Shown: positions 39,840 to 49,074, counted from the first letter of the stretch. The stretch: DNA of 64,000 nucleotides from JBBSBL01 sp046330255 (GCA_046330255.1 JAXLTC010000001.1:620001-684000); one strand, 5' to 3'. Notes: generated by a model from the sequence alone, not told the origin. Numbers and translations: made by a program.

Positions 39840-41492
39840 ATGTCCGCCAATCTGACCGAGCTCGCCCGCCGGGGCCGCGCCGGGCAGGCGCCGACGGCGC
39901 TCGAGGCGCTGCGCGAGGCGGCGGACGAGCACGGCTCGATCACGGACGACGACGTGCGCGCGGCCGCGCGGCGGTCCGGCCTCCCGGAGGCCGCGGTCCA
40001 CGGCGTCGCGACGTTCTACGACGACCTCCGCCTCCCCCGCGGGCGCCGGCACGTGCGGGCCTGCACCGGCACCGCGTGCTTCGCGGCCACCGGCGGCGCG
40101 CACGTCGAGGAGCTCGCCGGCCGGCTCGGCGTCGAGCCCGGCGGGCGCCGGGCCGACGGCGACGTCTCGCTCGCCGAGAGCGTCTGCCTCGGCTTCTGCC
40201 ACTCGGCGCCGGCCGTGCGCGACGGCGACGTCGTGGACGCCGGGCCGGGCGTGGTCGAGCGGGTCGTCTCGGGCGAGGCGCGACCGGCCCCCGCCCCGCG
40301 CGTGGCGAGCACGCTGGATGAGCCGGTCCTCACCCGCCCGGGCGACTGGAGCGGCCTGCGCCGGGCGCTCGCCGAGCTGACGCCCGAGGCGTTGCTCGCC
40401 GAGGTCGAGGCGGCTGAGGTGCGCGGCCGCGGGGGAGCGGGATTCCCGGCCGGTCGCAAGTGGCGGCTGATGCGCGAGTCGCCGGCGCGGGAGCGCTTCA
40501 TCGTCGCCAACGGCGACGAGGGCGACCCCGGCTCCTACATCGACAAGCACCTGATGGAGGCCAACCCGGCGCTGCTCCTCGAGGGCATGGCGCTGGCCGG
40601 TTACGCGACAGGCGCCCGCGAGGGCGTGGTCCTCGCCCGTTCGGAGTACCCGGAGTCGAAGCCCGCCCTGGAGGCGGCCGTCGCCGCCGCGCGGGCGGGC
40701 GGGCTGCTCGGCGCGGACGTGCTCGGGTCCGGGTTCTCGTTCGAGGTGACGGTCGTGGAGAACGCCGGGTCCTACGTCGTCGGCGAGGAGACCGCCCTGC
40801 TCGCCTGCATCGCCGGACTGCGTGGCACGGTGGCCGCGCGCCCCCCCTACCCCGCCCAGGAGGGCCTGCTCGGCCGGCCGACCGCCGTCAACAACGTCGA
40901 GACGCTGTGCTCGATCCCGTTCGTCGCCGCGCGCGGCGCGGGCGCCTACCGGAACCTGAGCCCCGGCTCCACGCCGGGATCGAAGCTCGTCTCGCTCAAC
41001 GAGCGCTTCGCCCGCCCCGGGCTCTACGAGGTGCCGTTCGGGATCTCGCTGCGGCGCATCTGCGAGGACCTCGGCGGCGGGCTGCGCGACGGCCACACGG
41101 TCAAGGCGCTGCAGATCGGCGGCCCGCTCGCCGGCATCCTGCCCGCATCCCTGCTCGACACCCCGCTCGACTTCGAGCCGCTGGCGGCCGTCGGGTGCAT
41201 CGTCGGCCACGCGGGCATCGTCGCGTTCGACGAGACCACCGACATGCGCTCGGTCGCCGTGCACCTGCTGCGCTTCGGCGCGGACGAGAGCTGCGGCAAG
41301 TGCTTCCCCTGCCGGGTCGGGCTGCACCGCGCCCACGCGATGGTCGCGGCCGGTGGCCCCGTCGACCGCGACCGCCTCGAGGCCCTGCTCGAGACGCTCG
41401 AGGTCGCGAGCCTGTGCGGCCACGGGAGCGGGATGCCGGCGCCGATCCGCAGCCTGATCGCCCATTTCCCCGAAGAGCTGGGCGTGGCCTGA
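39840..41492 (+). CDS. NuoE-NuoF fusion, diaphorase subunit of NAD-linked formate dehydrogenase
   Basis: The 550-residue protein fuses a NuoE-like thioredoxin-fold domain with a [2Fe-2S] site (C75, C80, C116, C120) to a NuoF-like flavoprotein. The second part shows NADH/FMN-binding GRGGAGFPAGRKW and NGDEGDPGSYIDKHL, and a [4Fe-4S] site ESCGKCFPCRVG plus SLCGHGSG. The same fusion occurs in HoxF and in NAD-dependent formate dehydrogenases (FdsB with FdsG). It would pass electrons from formate to NAD+. It is the first gene of a four-gene operon with 1- to 4-nt overlaps. Confidence 0.92.
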   Translation: MSANLTELARRGRAGQAPTALEALREAADEHGSITDDDVRAAARRSGLPEAAVHGVATFYDDLRLPRGRRHVRACTGTACFAATGGAHVEELAGRLGVEPGGRRADGDVSLAESVCLGFCHSAPAVRDGDVVDAGPGVVERVVSGEARPAPAPRVASTLDEPVLTRPGDWSGLRRALAELTPEALLAEVEAAEVRGRGGAGFPAGRKWRLMRESPARERFIVANGDEGDPGSYIDKHLMEANPALLLEGMALAGYATGAREGVVLARSEYPESKPALEAAVAAARAGGLLGADVLGSGFSFEVTVVENAGSYVVGEETALLACIAGLRGTVAARPPYPAQEGLLGRPTAVNNVETLCSIPFVAARGAGAYRNLSPGSTPGSKLVSLNERFARPGLYEVPFGISLRRICEDLGGGLRDGHTVKALQIGGPLAGILPASLLDTPLDFEPLAAVGCIVGHAGIVAFDETTDMRSVAVHLLRFGADESCGKCFPCRVGLHRAHAMVAAGGPVDRDRLEALLETLEVASLCGHGSGMPAPIRSLIAHFPEELGVA

Positions 41493-42127
41493 TGCGGGTC
41501 GAGGTGGACGGCACGGAGGTCGAGGTGCGCGAGGGCGCCACTCTGCTCGAGGCGGCGCGCGCGGCCGGCCGCGCGGTGCCGACGCTGTGCTTCGACGAGC
41601 GCCTGGCGCCGTTCGGCGCCTGCCGCGTCTGCCTCGTGGGCGCCGAGGGACTGCCGGGCCCGGTCCCCGCATGCACGACGCCGTGCCGCGACGGGATGGC
41701 GATCGACACGCGCGATCCGGTCGCGCGGCGCGCCGCGGGCGCCGTCGTCGAGCTAGTGCTCTCCGAGCTGCCGGAGCCGCCCGCCGCCCACACCGAGCTG
41801 GCCGCGGTCGCCCGCGAGCTGGAGGTCGGAGAGCCGCGCTGGCCGGGCGACACCCATCCGCCCGACCAGGACCTGCGCCACCCCTATCTCGCGCTGCGCC
41901 ACGAGCTCTGCATCTCCTGCGGGCGCTGCGTGCGCGCCTGCGACGAGGTCGAGGGCGCGTTCGCGCTGACCGCGACCGGCCGCGGCTTCACGGCCAACGT
42001 GACGGCCGGCGTCGACGCGGGCTTCCGCGACTCCTCGTGCGTCTCGTGCGGGGCGTGCGCGGACACCTGCCCGACGGACGCCATCACCGAGATCTCGCTC
42101 CTGTCACTCTCCGACCCACAGAGGTGA
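41492..42127 (+). CDS. HoxU/NuoG-N-like iron-sulfur subunit of formate dehydrogenase
   Basis: The 211-residue protein has a plant-type [2Fe-2S] domain (C33, C44, C47, C61) and two [4Fe-4S] motifs (C140, C143, C146, C150 and C183, C186, C189, C193). These are the wires that in FdsA or FdhF are often fused to the molybdenum subunit; here they are a separate gene. The His-Cys3 cluster region is not evident. The ATG shares one base with the preceding TGA. Confidence 0.9.
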   Translation: MRVEVDGTEVEVREGATLLEAARAAGRAVPTLCFDERLAPFGACRVCLVGAEGLPGPVPACTTPCRDGMAIDTRDPVARRAAGAVVELVLSELPEPPAAHTELAAVARELEVGEPRWPGDTHPPDQDLRHPYLALRHELCISCGRCVRACDEVEGAFALTATGRGFTANVTAGVDAGFRDSSCVSCGACADTCPTDAITEISLLSLSDPQR

Positions 42128-44223
42128 GCAGCGTGCCCGACCGCTTCGAGGAGACCGTCACGACGACCTGCGGCTACTGCGGGGTGGGCTGCCGCCTGGA
42201 GGCGCACACGCGCGGCGGGCGCGTGGCGTCGATCTCGCCGGCCCTCGACGGCCCCGCCAACCGCGGCCACACGTGCCTCAAGGGCCGCTTCGCGCACCAG
42301 TTCTCCCGCTCGCGCGACCGGCTCACCGCTCCGCTGATCCGCGAGGGAGGCTCGTTCCGGATCGCCACCTGGGAGGAGGCGATCGGCCGGATCGCATCCG
42401 AGCTCGGGCGGATCCGCTCGGAGCACGGGCCCGACGCGATCGCCGGGCTCGCCTCCTCGCGCGCGACCAACGAGGACTGCTGGGCGATGGCGCGCCTGAT
42501 GCGCGCCGCGATCGGCACCAACAACATCGACAACTGCTCGCGGGTCTGCCATGCCCCCACCTCGTTCGGCCTGCGCGCCTCGCTGGGCCTGTCCGGAGCG
42601 AGCGGCTCGTTCGACGACATCGAGGCGGCGGGCGCGGCGATCGTGATCGGCGCCAACCCGACCGAGGGCCACCCGGTCGTCGGCGCGCGGATCAAGCAGG
42701 CGGTGCTGGCCGGCCTGCGGCTCGTGACGATCGACCCGCGGCGGATCGGGCTCGCCGACTACGGCGCGCTGCACCTAGCGCCCCGTCCGGGCACCAACGC
42801 GGCCGTGCTGCTCGGCCTCGCCCACGTGGTGGTGCGCGACGGGCTCGTGGACCGCGGCTTCGTGCAGGCGCGCACCGAGGGCTACGCCGCGGTCGAGGAG
42901 GTCCTCGCCGACTACCCGCCCGCGGAGGTGGAGAGGATCAGCGGCGTCCCGGGCGCCGACCTGGAGCGCGCGGCCCATATCTACGGAGAGGCCGAGCGCG
43001 CCTCGATCATCTGGGGGCTGGGCGTCACCGAGCACCGCTGGGGCTCGGAGGCGGTGCGGCTGATCTGCGACCTGGCGCTGCTCACGGGCAACGTCGGGCG
43101 ACCGGGTGCGGCGCTGCTGCCGCTGCGCGGCCAGAACAACGTCCAGGGCTCCTCCGACATGGGCGCCCTGCCGGACACCTACTCGGCCTACCGCTCGGTC
43201 GGCGACGAGGACGTCGCGCGCGCCTTCGAGGAGCGCTGGGGGGTAGCGCTGTCGCGCGAGCCCGGGCTGAAGATCCCGGACATGTTCGAGGCCGCGCGCG
43301 CCGGCCGCCTGAAGGCGATGTACGTCTTCGGCGAGGACGTCGCGCAGACGGACCCCGACACCGCGGCGGTCATCGAGGCGCTCGACTCGCTCGAGCTCCT
43401 CGTCTGCCAGGACATCTTCGAGAACGAGACCACCAGGCACGCGGACGTGATCCTGCCCGCGTCGTCGTTCCTGGAGAAGCACGGCACGTTCACCAACGCC
43501 GAGCGCCGGCTGCAACTGGTGGAGCCCGCGATCGAGCCGCCCGGCGGCGCGCGCACGGACTTCGACATCCTGACCGAGGTCTCGCGCGCGCTCGGCCACG
43601 ACATGGACCTCGCCGGCCCTCAGGACGCAATGGCCGAGATCGCGGCGCTCACGCCGCACTTCGCCGGAGTCACCTACGAGCGGCTCGGCCGCGGCGGGCT
43701 CCAGTGGCCGGTGGCGCAGGACGGGACGGACACACCCATTCTCCACGAGCGGGAGTTCGCGCTGCCCGGAGGTCGTGCGCGCTTCGCCGCCCACCGCTAC
43801 AAGGAGCCCGGGGAGGAGGCCGACGCGGACTTCCCGCTGATCCTCGTCACGGGACGCCGGCTGTGGCACTACAACGCGGGCACGATGACGCGCCGCACGG
43901 GGAACCTGGAGCTGCTCGACCACGACCGGCTGGAGATCCATCCGCGGGACGCGGACGCGATCGGGGTGCGCGACGGCGAGCGGGTCGAGGTCCGCAGCCG
44001 GGTCGGGCGCATCGAGCTGCCCGCGCACGTGACCAACCGGATCGAGCCCGGCAACGTCTTCACCGCGTTCCATTTCCCGGAGGTGCGGACGAACCTGCTC
44101 GTCGGGTCCTCGGCGGACGAGGTCACTGCGTGCCCCGAGTACAAGGTGGTGGCGGTGGCGGTGCGCCCGCTGCGCGCCGCGGCGGGGGCCCGCGACGCGG
44201 GCGAGCTCGCCGGAGCCACGTGA
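42124..44223 (+). CDS. Formate dehydrogenase catalytic (Mo/W-bis-MGD) subunit
   Basis: The 699-residue molybdopterin oxidoreductase oxidises formate to CO2. It shows an N-terminal [4Fe-4S] site (C16, C19, C23, C51), the metal ligand Cys142 in SRVCHAPTSFGL where other enzymes carry selenocysteine, and bis-MGD segments such as GANPTEGHP and LRGQNNVQGSSDMG. The C-terminal dinucleotide-binding domain is complete. The GTG at 42124 overlaps the previous stop by 4 nt. Mo versus W cannot be told. Confidence 0.93.
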   Translation: MSSVPDRFEETVTTTCGYCGVGCRLEAHTRGGRVASISPALDGPANRGHTCLKGRFAHQFSRSRDRLTAPLIREGGSFRIATWEEAIGRIASELGRIRSEHGPDAIAGLASSRATNEDCWAMARLMRAAIGTNNIDNCSRVCHAPTSFGLRASLGLSGASGSFDDIEAAGAAIVIGANPTEGHPVVGARIKQAVLAGLRLVTIDPRRIGLADYGALHLAPRPGTNAAVLLGLAHVVVRDGLVDRGFVQARTEGYAAVEEVLADYPPAEVERISGVPGADLERAAHIYGEAERASIIWGLGVTEHRWGSEAVRLICDLALLTGNVGRPGAALLPLRGQNNVQGSSDMGALPDTYSAYRSVGDEDVARAFEERWGVALSREPGLKIPDMFEAARAGRLKAMYVFGEDVAQTDPDTAAVIEALDSLELLVCQDIFENETTRHADVILPASSFLEKHGTFTNAERRLQLVEPAIEPPGGARTDFDILTEVSRALGHDMDLAGPQDAMAEIAALTPHFAGVTYERLGRGGLQWPVAQDGTDTPILHEREFALPGGRARFAAHRYKEPGEEADADFPLILVTGRRLWHYNAGTMTRRTGNLELLDHDRLEIHPRDADAIGVRDGERVEVRSRVGRIELPAHVTNRIEPGNVFTAFHFPEVRTNLLVGSSADEVTACPEYKVVAVAVRPLRAAAGARDAGELAGAT

Positions 44224-45005
44224 CGCGCACCGCCGGCTCGCCGCCGGACTCCCGGATGGTCGCTCGCGTGGTGCGCGACGGCGAGTCGGACGACGTCGCC
44301 GTCGAGGAGCCGCTCGAGATCCGGGTCGACGGCGAGCCGCTGTCGGTCACGATGCGCACGCCCGGGCAGGACGAGGAGCTCGCCCTCGGCTTCCTCCACG
44401 GCGAGGGCCTGATCGACTCGCCGCGCGCCGCCGGGCCGACGACGGACCTCGCCTCCAACGTGGTGGACGTCGAGGGACCGCTGCTGCGCGATCCCGGCCG
44501 CCGGCGCTTCTACACGACGTCCTCCTGCGGCGTGTGCGGCAAGGGCGGGCTCGAGGAGGTCGCCGTGCATGCGCCGCGGCTCGGGCCCGGTCCGCGGGTC
44601 GGCCGGGGCCTGCTCGCCGCGCTGCCCGAGCGCCTGCCGCAGCCCGCGTTCGCGCGCACCGGCGGCCTGCATGCGACCGGGCTGTTCTCCGCGCAGGGCG
44701 AGCTCCTGCTGGCGCGCGAGGACGTCGGCCGCCACAACGCGATGGACAAGGTCATCGGGGCCGCGCTGCTCGCCGGGTGGCTCCCGCTGCGCGACCGGAT
44801 CCTGTGCGTGAGCGGCCGGCTCTCCTTCGAGCTCGTCCAGAAGGCCGCCGTCGCCGGCGCGCCGGTCCTGGTCGGCGTGAGCGCACCGACGTCGCTGGCG
44901 GTCGCGCTGGCCGCCGATCGCGATCTGACGCTCGCGGCCTTCGCCCGCGCCGGGCAGGTGACGGTCTTCACGGGCGACGAGCGCGTGAGCGACGCCCGCG
45001 GGTAG
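44220..45005 (+). CDS. fdhD: Formate dehydrogenase sulfurtransferase FdhD
   Basis: The 261-residue protein transfers sulfur to the molybdenum cofactor of formate dehydrogenase, which needs it for activity. The catalytic CxxC is C103-C106 in TSSCGVCGKGG, and AREDVGRHNAMDKVIG is the family signature. The GTG start overlaps the catalytic-subunit stop by 4 nt. Its presence confirms that the operon encodes a true formate dehydrogenase. Confidence 0.95.
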   Translation: MTRTAGSPPDSRMVARVVRDGESDDVAVEEPLEIRVDGEPLSVTMRTPGQDEELALGFLHGEGLIDSPRAAGPTTDLASNVVDVEGPLLRDPGRRRFYTTSSCGVCGKGGLEEVAVHAPRLGPGPRVGRGLLAALPERLPQPAFARTGGLHATGLFSAQGELLLAREDVGRHNAMDKVIGAALLAGWLPLRDRILCVSGRLSFELVQKAAVAGAPVLVGVSAPTSLAVALAADRDLTLAAFARAGQVTVFTGDERVSDARG

Positions 45006-45167
45006 GGAGTCGCGCCGCGCTCCGGGCGGCCGGCCCGCACGCCCCCGCGAGCCCATGCGCCACTCGGGCCAACCGCGCCGCGCGCTTTGCGACACCGCGC
45101 GCGGCCACCCGGCGGATATCGTCGCGGAGTCCCGCACCCGGGGCCGGCGACCGCGAGGAGGCGCGCG

Positions 45168-46436
45168 ATGAGCGACGGCACGACGAGCTTCTGGCACCCG
45201 TTCGCGAACATGGGGGCGCTCTCTCGCGCGGGCGCCGTGACGATCGTGCGCGGACAGGGGTCGACCGTCTGGGACGACCGCGGCGCGGCCTACCTCGACG
45301 CGATGGCGAGCCTGTGGTACTGCAACGTCGGCCACGGCCGCGGGGAGATCGCCGACGCGGCCGCGGACCAGATCCGCGCGCTGGCGGCCTACCAGACCTT
45401 CGAGCGCTACACCTCGCCGGCGGTCGAGGCCCTGACCGCGCGGATCGCGGCGATCTCGCCGATGCCCGGCACCAAGGTGTTCCTCACCTCCGGCGGGTCG
45501 GAGTCCGTCGACACGGCGGCGAAGCTCGCCCGCTCCTACTGGCGCGCGACCGGCAAGCCCTCCAAGCAGGTGCTGATCTCGCGCGAGCACGCCTACCATG
45601 GCATGAACGCCTACGGGACCTCGCTCGCCGGCATCCCGTCCAACCTCGAGGCGTTCCACCCGCTCGTGGAGAGCGTCGAGCACGTGGCGTGGGACGACAG
45701 CGGCGGCCTGGCGGAGGCGATCGACCGCCATGGTGCGGATCGCGTCGCGGCGTTCTTCTGCGAGCCGGTGATCGGCGCCGGCGGCGTGATCGCGCCGCCC
45801 GAGGGCTACCTCGCGGAGGTCGCGCGGATCTGCCGCGAACGCGACGTGCTGCTGGTCGCGGACGAGGTCGTCAGCGCCTACGGCCGGCTCGGGTCGTGGT
45901 TCGCCTGCGACCGCTACGGGCTGGTGCCGGACATGATCACGACCGCGAAGGGCCTCACGTCCGGCTACGCCCCGCTCGGCGCGGTCCTGATCGGCGAGCG
46001 GGTGGCCGAGCCCTACTGGCGCGAGGGGACGGCCGAGGTCTTTCGCCACGGCTACACGTACTCGGGCCACACGACCTCGTGCGCGGTCGCGGTCGCGAGC
46101 CTCGACATCCTCGAGCGCGAGGACCTCCTGGCGCGCGTGTCCGCGCTGGAGCCGGTGCTGCGCGACGCGCTGCGCCCGCTGGCCGAGCACGAGCTCGTGG
46201 CCGAGGTGCGCGCGGGCGTCGGTCTGCTGGGCGCCGTGGAGCTGACGCGCGAGGCGCTCGGCGCGGGCCTGCTCCAGCCGATCGTCGACGCGATGCGCGA
46301 GCGCGGCGTGCTCTCGCGCGGCGTGCGCGGCGTCGCGCTGCAGTTCTCGCCGCCGTTCGTGGTCACCGAGGACGAGATCGCGAGGATGGCCGCCGCCACC
46401 GGCGAGGCGCTCAACGCGGCCGCGGTCGCGGCATAG
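45168..46436 (+). CDS. Class III (omega) aminotransferase
   Basis: The 422-residue PLP enzyme has the class III pattern: FWHPFANM near the start, LTSGGSESVDTAAKLAR, HAYHGMNAYGTSL, VADEVVSAYGRLG, the PLP Lys in TTAKGLTSGYAPLG and GYTYSGHTTSCAVA. Closest described groups are omega-amino-acid:pyruvate and taurine/beta-alanine aminotransferases; the amino donor is not resolved. GAGGAG lies just upstream of the ATG. It stands alone after the formate dehydrogenase operon with a 162-nt gap. Confidence 0.88.
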   Translation: MSDGTTSFWHPFANMGALSRAGAVTIVRGQGSTVWDDRGAAYLDAMASLWYCNVGHGRGEIADAAADQIRALAAYQTFERYTSPAVEALTARIAAISPMPGTKVFLTSGGSESVDTAAKLARSYWRATGKPSKQVLISREHAYHGMNAYGTSLAGIPSNLEAFHPLVESVEHVAWDDSGGLAEAIDRHGADRVAAFFCEPVIGAGGVIAPPEGYLAEVARICRERDVLLVADEVVSAYGRLGSWFACDRYGLVPDMITTAKGLTSGYAPLGAVLIGERVAEPYWREGTAEVFRHGYTYSGHTTSCAVAVASLDILEREDLLARVSALEPVLRDALRPLAEHELVAEVRAGVGLLGAVELTREALGAGLLQPIVDAMRERGVLSRGVRGVALQFSPPFVVTEDEIARMAAATGEALNAAAVAA

Positions 46437-46458
46437 GCGGGCCGCAGCGCGGCGGACC

Positions 46459-46470
46459 ACCACGCGTGGT
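46459..46470 (+). terminator. ACCACGCGTGGT palindrome after the aminotransferase gene
   Basis: This perfect 12-bp palindrome lies 22 nt past the aminotransferase stop, between converging genes. It shares the ACCAC/GTGGT stem with hairpins at 11073 and 32104. A terminator role is inferred. Confidence 0.4.
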
Positions 46471-46497
46471 CGATTCTCCATGACATGCGTGGTCGAT
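46464..46497. repeat. Direct repeat GCGTGGTCGAT, two copies
   Basis: The 11-bp unit occurs at 46464-46474 and 46487-46497, start-to-start distance 23 bp, in the gap between the converging aminotransferase and DoxX genes. Confidence 0.55.
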
Positions 46498-46562
46498 CGA
46501 GCACGCGCGGTCGGAGCGGCCCTCCTTCGATGATGCGCTCCCGCGCTGACGCGCCCCCCCGG

Positions 46563-46925
46563 CTACCGCGTCCCGCGCCACGTCCCCGCCGCGAACACGA
46601 ACTGCAGCGGCAGCCGCGCCCACAGGAGCGCGGGGCGCAGGCTCCGGTAGCGCTCCGGGTGCAGCGCCATCTGGACGTTCGCCGGGTAGACGGCGACGAG
46701 GACACCGAGCAGCCACCAGCGGGCGGCGCGGCGCGTGAGGTCGGGGAGCACTGCCACGCCGCCTGCGATCTCCGCCGCCCCGCTGACGATCACCGCCTCG
46801 CGCTTCCAGCGGGCGATCGAGCGCGGCACGATCGACTCGTACGCCCGCGGCACGACGAAATGCATGGTTCCGGCGAAGCACCACAGCAGGGCGGTCGCCA
46901 GGCGGGACCGCGGGATCGAGCGCAT
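46563..46925 (-). CDS. DoxX-family small membrane protein
   Basis: The 120-residue protein has four predicted helices with the DoxX-like pattern LLWCFAGTMHFVVP and a conserved P-x-N in AVYPANVQMALHP. Family members are poorly understood; some associate with redox or thiosulfate metabolism. The ATG at 46925 is preferred over 46934. It lies 11 nt after the YihY gene on the same strand. Confidence 0.8.
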   Translation of the reverse strand: MRSIPRSRLATALLWCFAGTMHFVVPRAYESIVPRSIARWKREAVIVSGAAEIAGGVAVLPDLTRRAARWWLLGVLVAVYPANVQMALHPERYRSLRPALLWARLPLQFVFAAGTWRGTR

Positions 46926-46935
46926 CGCGGGCACC

Positions 46936-47796
46936 CTAGCCCGCGTGCCCGCGCCTCTGCCGGGCCCGCTCGTCGTCGACGACCAGTCCGGCGAGCAGCG
47001 CGAGGTTGGAGAGCCACAGCCAGATCAGGAGCACGATCGCGCCGGCGAGCGCCCCGTAGGTGGCGTCGTGGCGCCCGAACCACTGGATGTAGAGCCCGAA
47101 TCCGACGGAGCCGAGGATCCAGCAGCCCACGGCGAGCAGGCTGCCCGGCGTGAGCCATCCGGTGCGCGCCTCCGCGGGCCGCAGGCGGAACAGCAGCGAC
47201 ACGAGCGCCGAGACGACGACGAGGATCAGCGGCCAGCGGGCCACGCTCCAGACGTAGTCCGCCCCCGACCCGAAGCCGATCTCCGAGAGGGCGGCGCGCG
47301 CGACCCTGCCGGTCAGCACGAGCGCGAGGATGGCGATCGCGAGACCCAGCACGGCCACGATCGCGCCGAGGAACGCGAGCGGGCGCAGCCTCCACGCCGC
47401 CGGCGGGGCGCTCAGCCCCGAGACGCGGTAGGCCGCGCGCACGAACGCGCTGAGGTAGCCGCTCGCCGACCACAGGCCGACGACTGCGCTGACCCCGACC
47501 AGGGTGCCCGCTCCCCCCTGCGAGTCGAAGAGGTGATCGACCGAGCCGCGCAGCGCGGCGGCCGCCTCCGGGCTGATCTTGCCGATGAACCGCCCCACGC
47601 CCTCCTGGGTCTCCGGCTGGGGGCCGGCGAGCACCAGCACGCCGACCAGCAACACCATCGCCGGGAAGACGGCCAGCATCGCGTAGTAGGTGAGCGCGCC
47701 GGCGCGGTCGGTCAGCTCGTCCTCGGGCAGGCGCGCGAGGATCCTGCGCGGAAGCCGGGTCCATGAGCCGCCGCCCGCGGGGTCCGTGCCGCTCAT
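46936..47796 (-). CDS. YihY/BrkB-family inner membrane protein
   Basis: The 286-residue protein has about six membrane helices with family features RAGALTYYAMLAVFPAMVLLVG near the N-terminus and WLTPGSLLAVGCWILGSVGFGLYIQWF later. YihY proteins were once called RNase BN, an assignment since withdrawn; their function is unknown. The ATG overlaps the cupin stop by 4 nt. Confidence 0.9.
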   Translation of the reverse strand: MSGTDPAGGGSWTRLPRRILARLPEDELTDRAGALTYYAMLAVFPAMVLLVGVLVLAGPQPETQEGVGRFIGKISPEAAAALRGSVDHLFDSQGGAGTLVGVSAVVGLWSASGYLSAFVRAAYRVSGLSAPPAAWRLRPLAFLGAIVAVLGLAIAILALVLTGRVARAALSEIGFGSGADYVWSVARWPLILVVVSALVSLLFRLRPAEARTGWLTPGSLLAVGCWILGSVGFGLYIQWFGRHDATYGALAGAIVLLIWLWLSNLALLAGLVVDDERARQRRGHAG

Positions 47797-48158
47797 TCTC
47801 CGGTGAGGACGGTGTCGTCGTGCGAGTAGGCGGGCGCGCAGCAGCACAACAGCCGCAGCGGCCCGGCGCCGGTGTTCCACAGCTTGTGCGGCGTGCCGGG
47901 CGGGATCACCACGCAGTCGCCCTCACGGACGTCGCGCTCCTCCTCGCCGAGCCGCATGCGGCCCGCGCCGGCGGTGAAGTGGTAGAGCTCCTCGGCGACC
48001 GGGTGGTAGTGCTCGTCTGTCTCGCCGCCGGGATCGAGCGCGGCCTCGGCGAGGCTCTGGCGGCGCGCGGCGGTCCAGGATGGATGCGCGAGCTCGCGGA
48101 TCGTCGAGCCGTCCTTGGTCGTGAACGCGTCGACGGCGTCGAGGTTCGAGATCTGCAC
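47793..48158 (-). CDS. Small cupin-domain protein
   Basis: The 121-residue single-domain cupin has motif 1 with probable metal ligands in DEHYHPVAEELYHF and motif 2 in VIPPGTPHKLWN. A metal-dependent sensor, isomerase or dioxygenase role is possible. The start is GTG, 7 nt after a TACGTT box that lies just past the R2lox stop. It is followed by a 4-nt overlap with the YihY gene. Confidence 0.85.
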   Translation of the reverse strand: MQISNLDAVDAFTTKDGSTIRELAHPSWTAARRQSLAEAALDPGGETDEHYHPVAEELYHFTAGAGRMRLGEEERDVREGDCVVIPPGTPHKLWNTGAGPLRLLCCCAPAYSHDDTVLTGE

Positions 48159-48165
48159 GCGCGGG

Positions 48166-48171
48166 AACGTA
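48166..48171 (-). promoter_or_regulatory. -10 box of the cupin gene, likely leaderless
   Basis: TACGTT on the minus strand lies 7 nt upstream of the cupin GTG. Confidence 0.4.
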
Positions 48172-48174
48172 TCG

Positions 48175-49074
48175 CTAGGCGGCCACGCCGAGCCCCACGC
48201 CGATCACCTTCAGTCGCCGGGTGAGCGCCGTGAACGCGAATTCGTTGACCTCGGCGGAGGAGCGCCCGAGCAGCGTCCAATCTCCGGCGGGGTCCCTCCC
48301 CGCCGGCACGAGCACGCCCTGCGCGATCGGCAGCAGTTCCAGCAGGCGAGCCTCGATCTGCCGCGCATGGGCGGGGTCCTTCGCCTTCTGCTGCAGGAAC
48401 CAGGTGCCGTAGGCGACGTGGCGGTGCTCGTCCTGGCTGATCTTGCGAAAACCCTCGAGGAAGCCGGGCAGGATCGCTCGCTCCTCGAAGGTCAGCGTGA
48501 TGAAGTTCTGGCCGGTGAGGGCCAGCGTGCCCTCGATCACCATGTGGTAGGTCACGACGAAGTCGATCTTTGCCTCGAGGTCCGTGGGGTCCGCGATCAG
48601 CCGCTCCCCCGCCGCAACGAGCCGGCGGTCGAACAGCTCGACGAAGGAGTCGTTGAGGTCCCTGCGCACGCGGGCGAGCCGATCGTCGATCGAGCCGTCG
48701 TAGCCGAGCACCTCCTCGTAGAAGCGGTTGAAGTGCTGGACGTGGCGCGCCTCGTCCACCTGCTGGGTCGTCAGGAACGCCTCCTCGGCCTGGTCCTCGT
48801 AGGCCATCACCAGGCCGGAGAACTGCGTGGTGACGCGCTCCTCGCCGACGAAGAAGGACGACAGCGACCAGATCATGTCGTCGCGGTCCGCGTCGGGCAC
48901 CGAGAGCCAGCCCTCGCGATCGCGCGAGAAATCGATCGCATGGGCCGACCAGGGCTGGCGCTCCCACAGCTCGTAGAGCTGCTGGGGCGAGAGCAGCTTC
49001 ACCTTCGAGAGCTGCGAGGCGTCGCTGATCGTGGCGACGTCGCCCTGCCGGGTGAGGTCGAGGAGCGTGGGCAT
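48175..49074 (-). CDS. R2-like ligand-binding oxidase (R2lox-type di-metal protein)
   Basis: The 299-residue ferritin-like protein keeps six metal ligands: E78, E108, H111, E181, E216 and H219 (GEERV, DEARH, IEG, DEHRH). It also keeps Val81 (first ligand +3) and Tyr176 (third Glu -5), the pair that forms the Tyr-Val ether cross-link in R2lox of Mycobacterium tuberculosis Rv0233 and Geobacillus. Segments VTYHMVIEGTLALTG and ERAILPG closely follow Rv0233. It is therefore better called R2lox than a ribonucleotide reductase subunit; no NrdA/NrdE gene is near. GGAGG precedes the ATG by 7 nt. It is transcribed divergently from a TetR gene. Confidence 0.87.
   Translation of the reverse strand: MPTLLDLTRQGDVATISDASQLSKVKLLSPQQLYELWERQPWSAHAIDFSRDREGWLSVPDADRDDMIWSLSSFFVGEERVTTQFSGLVMAYEDQAEEAFLTTQQVDEARHVQHFNRFYEEVLGYDGSIDDRLARVRRDLNDSFVELFDRRLVAAGERLIADPTDLEAKIDFVVTYHMVIEGTLALTGQNFITLTFEERAILPGFLEGFRKISQDEHRHVAYGTWFLQQKAKDPAHARQIEARLLELLPIAQGVLVPAGRDPAGDWTLLGRSSAEVNEFAFTALTRRLKVIGVGLGVAA

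Noticed and set aside
42124..44223. Selenocysteine-containing formate dehydrogenase
   Set aside because: The metal-ligand position is a Cys codon (residue 142) and there is no in-frame TGA.
48175..49074. Ribonucleotide reductase beta subunit
   Set aside because: The Val/Tyr cross-link pair and local motifs match R2lox, and no large reductase subunit is nearby.
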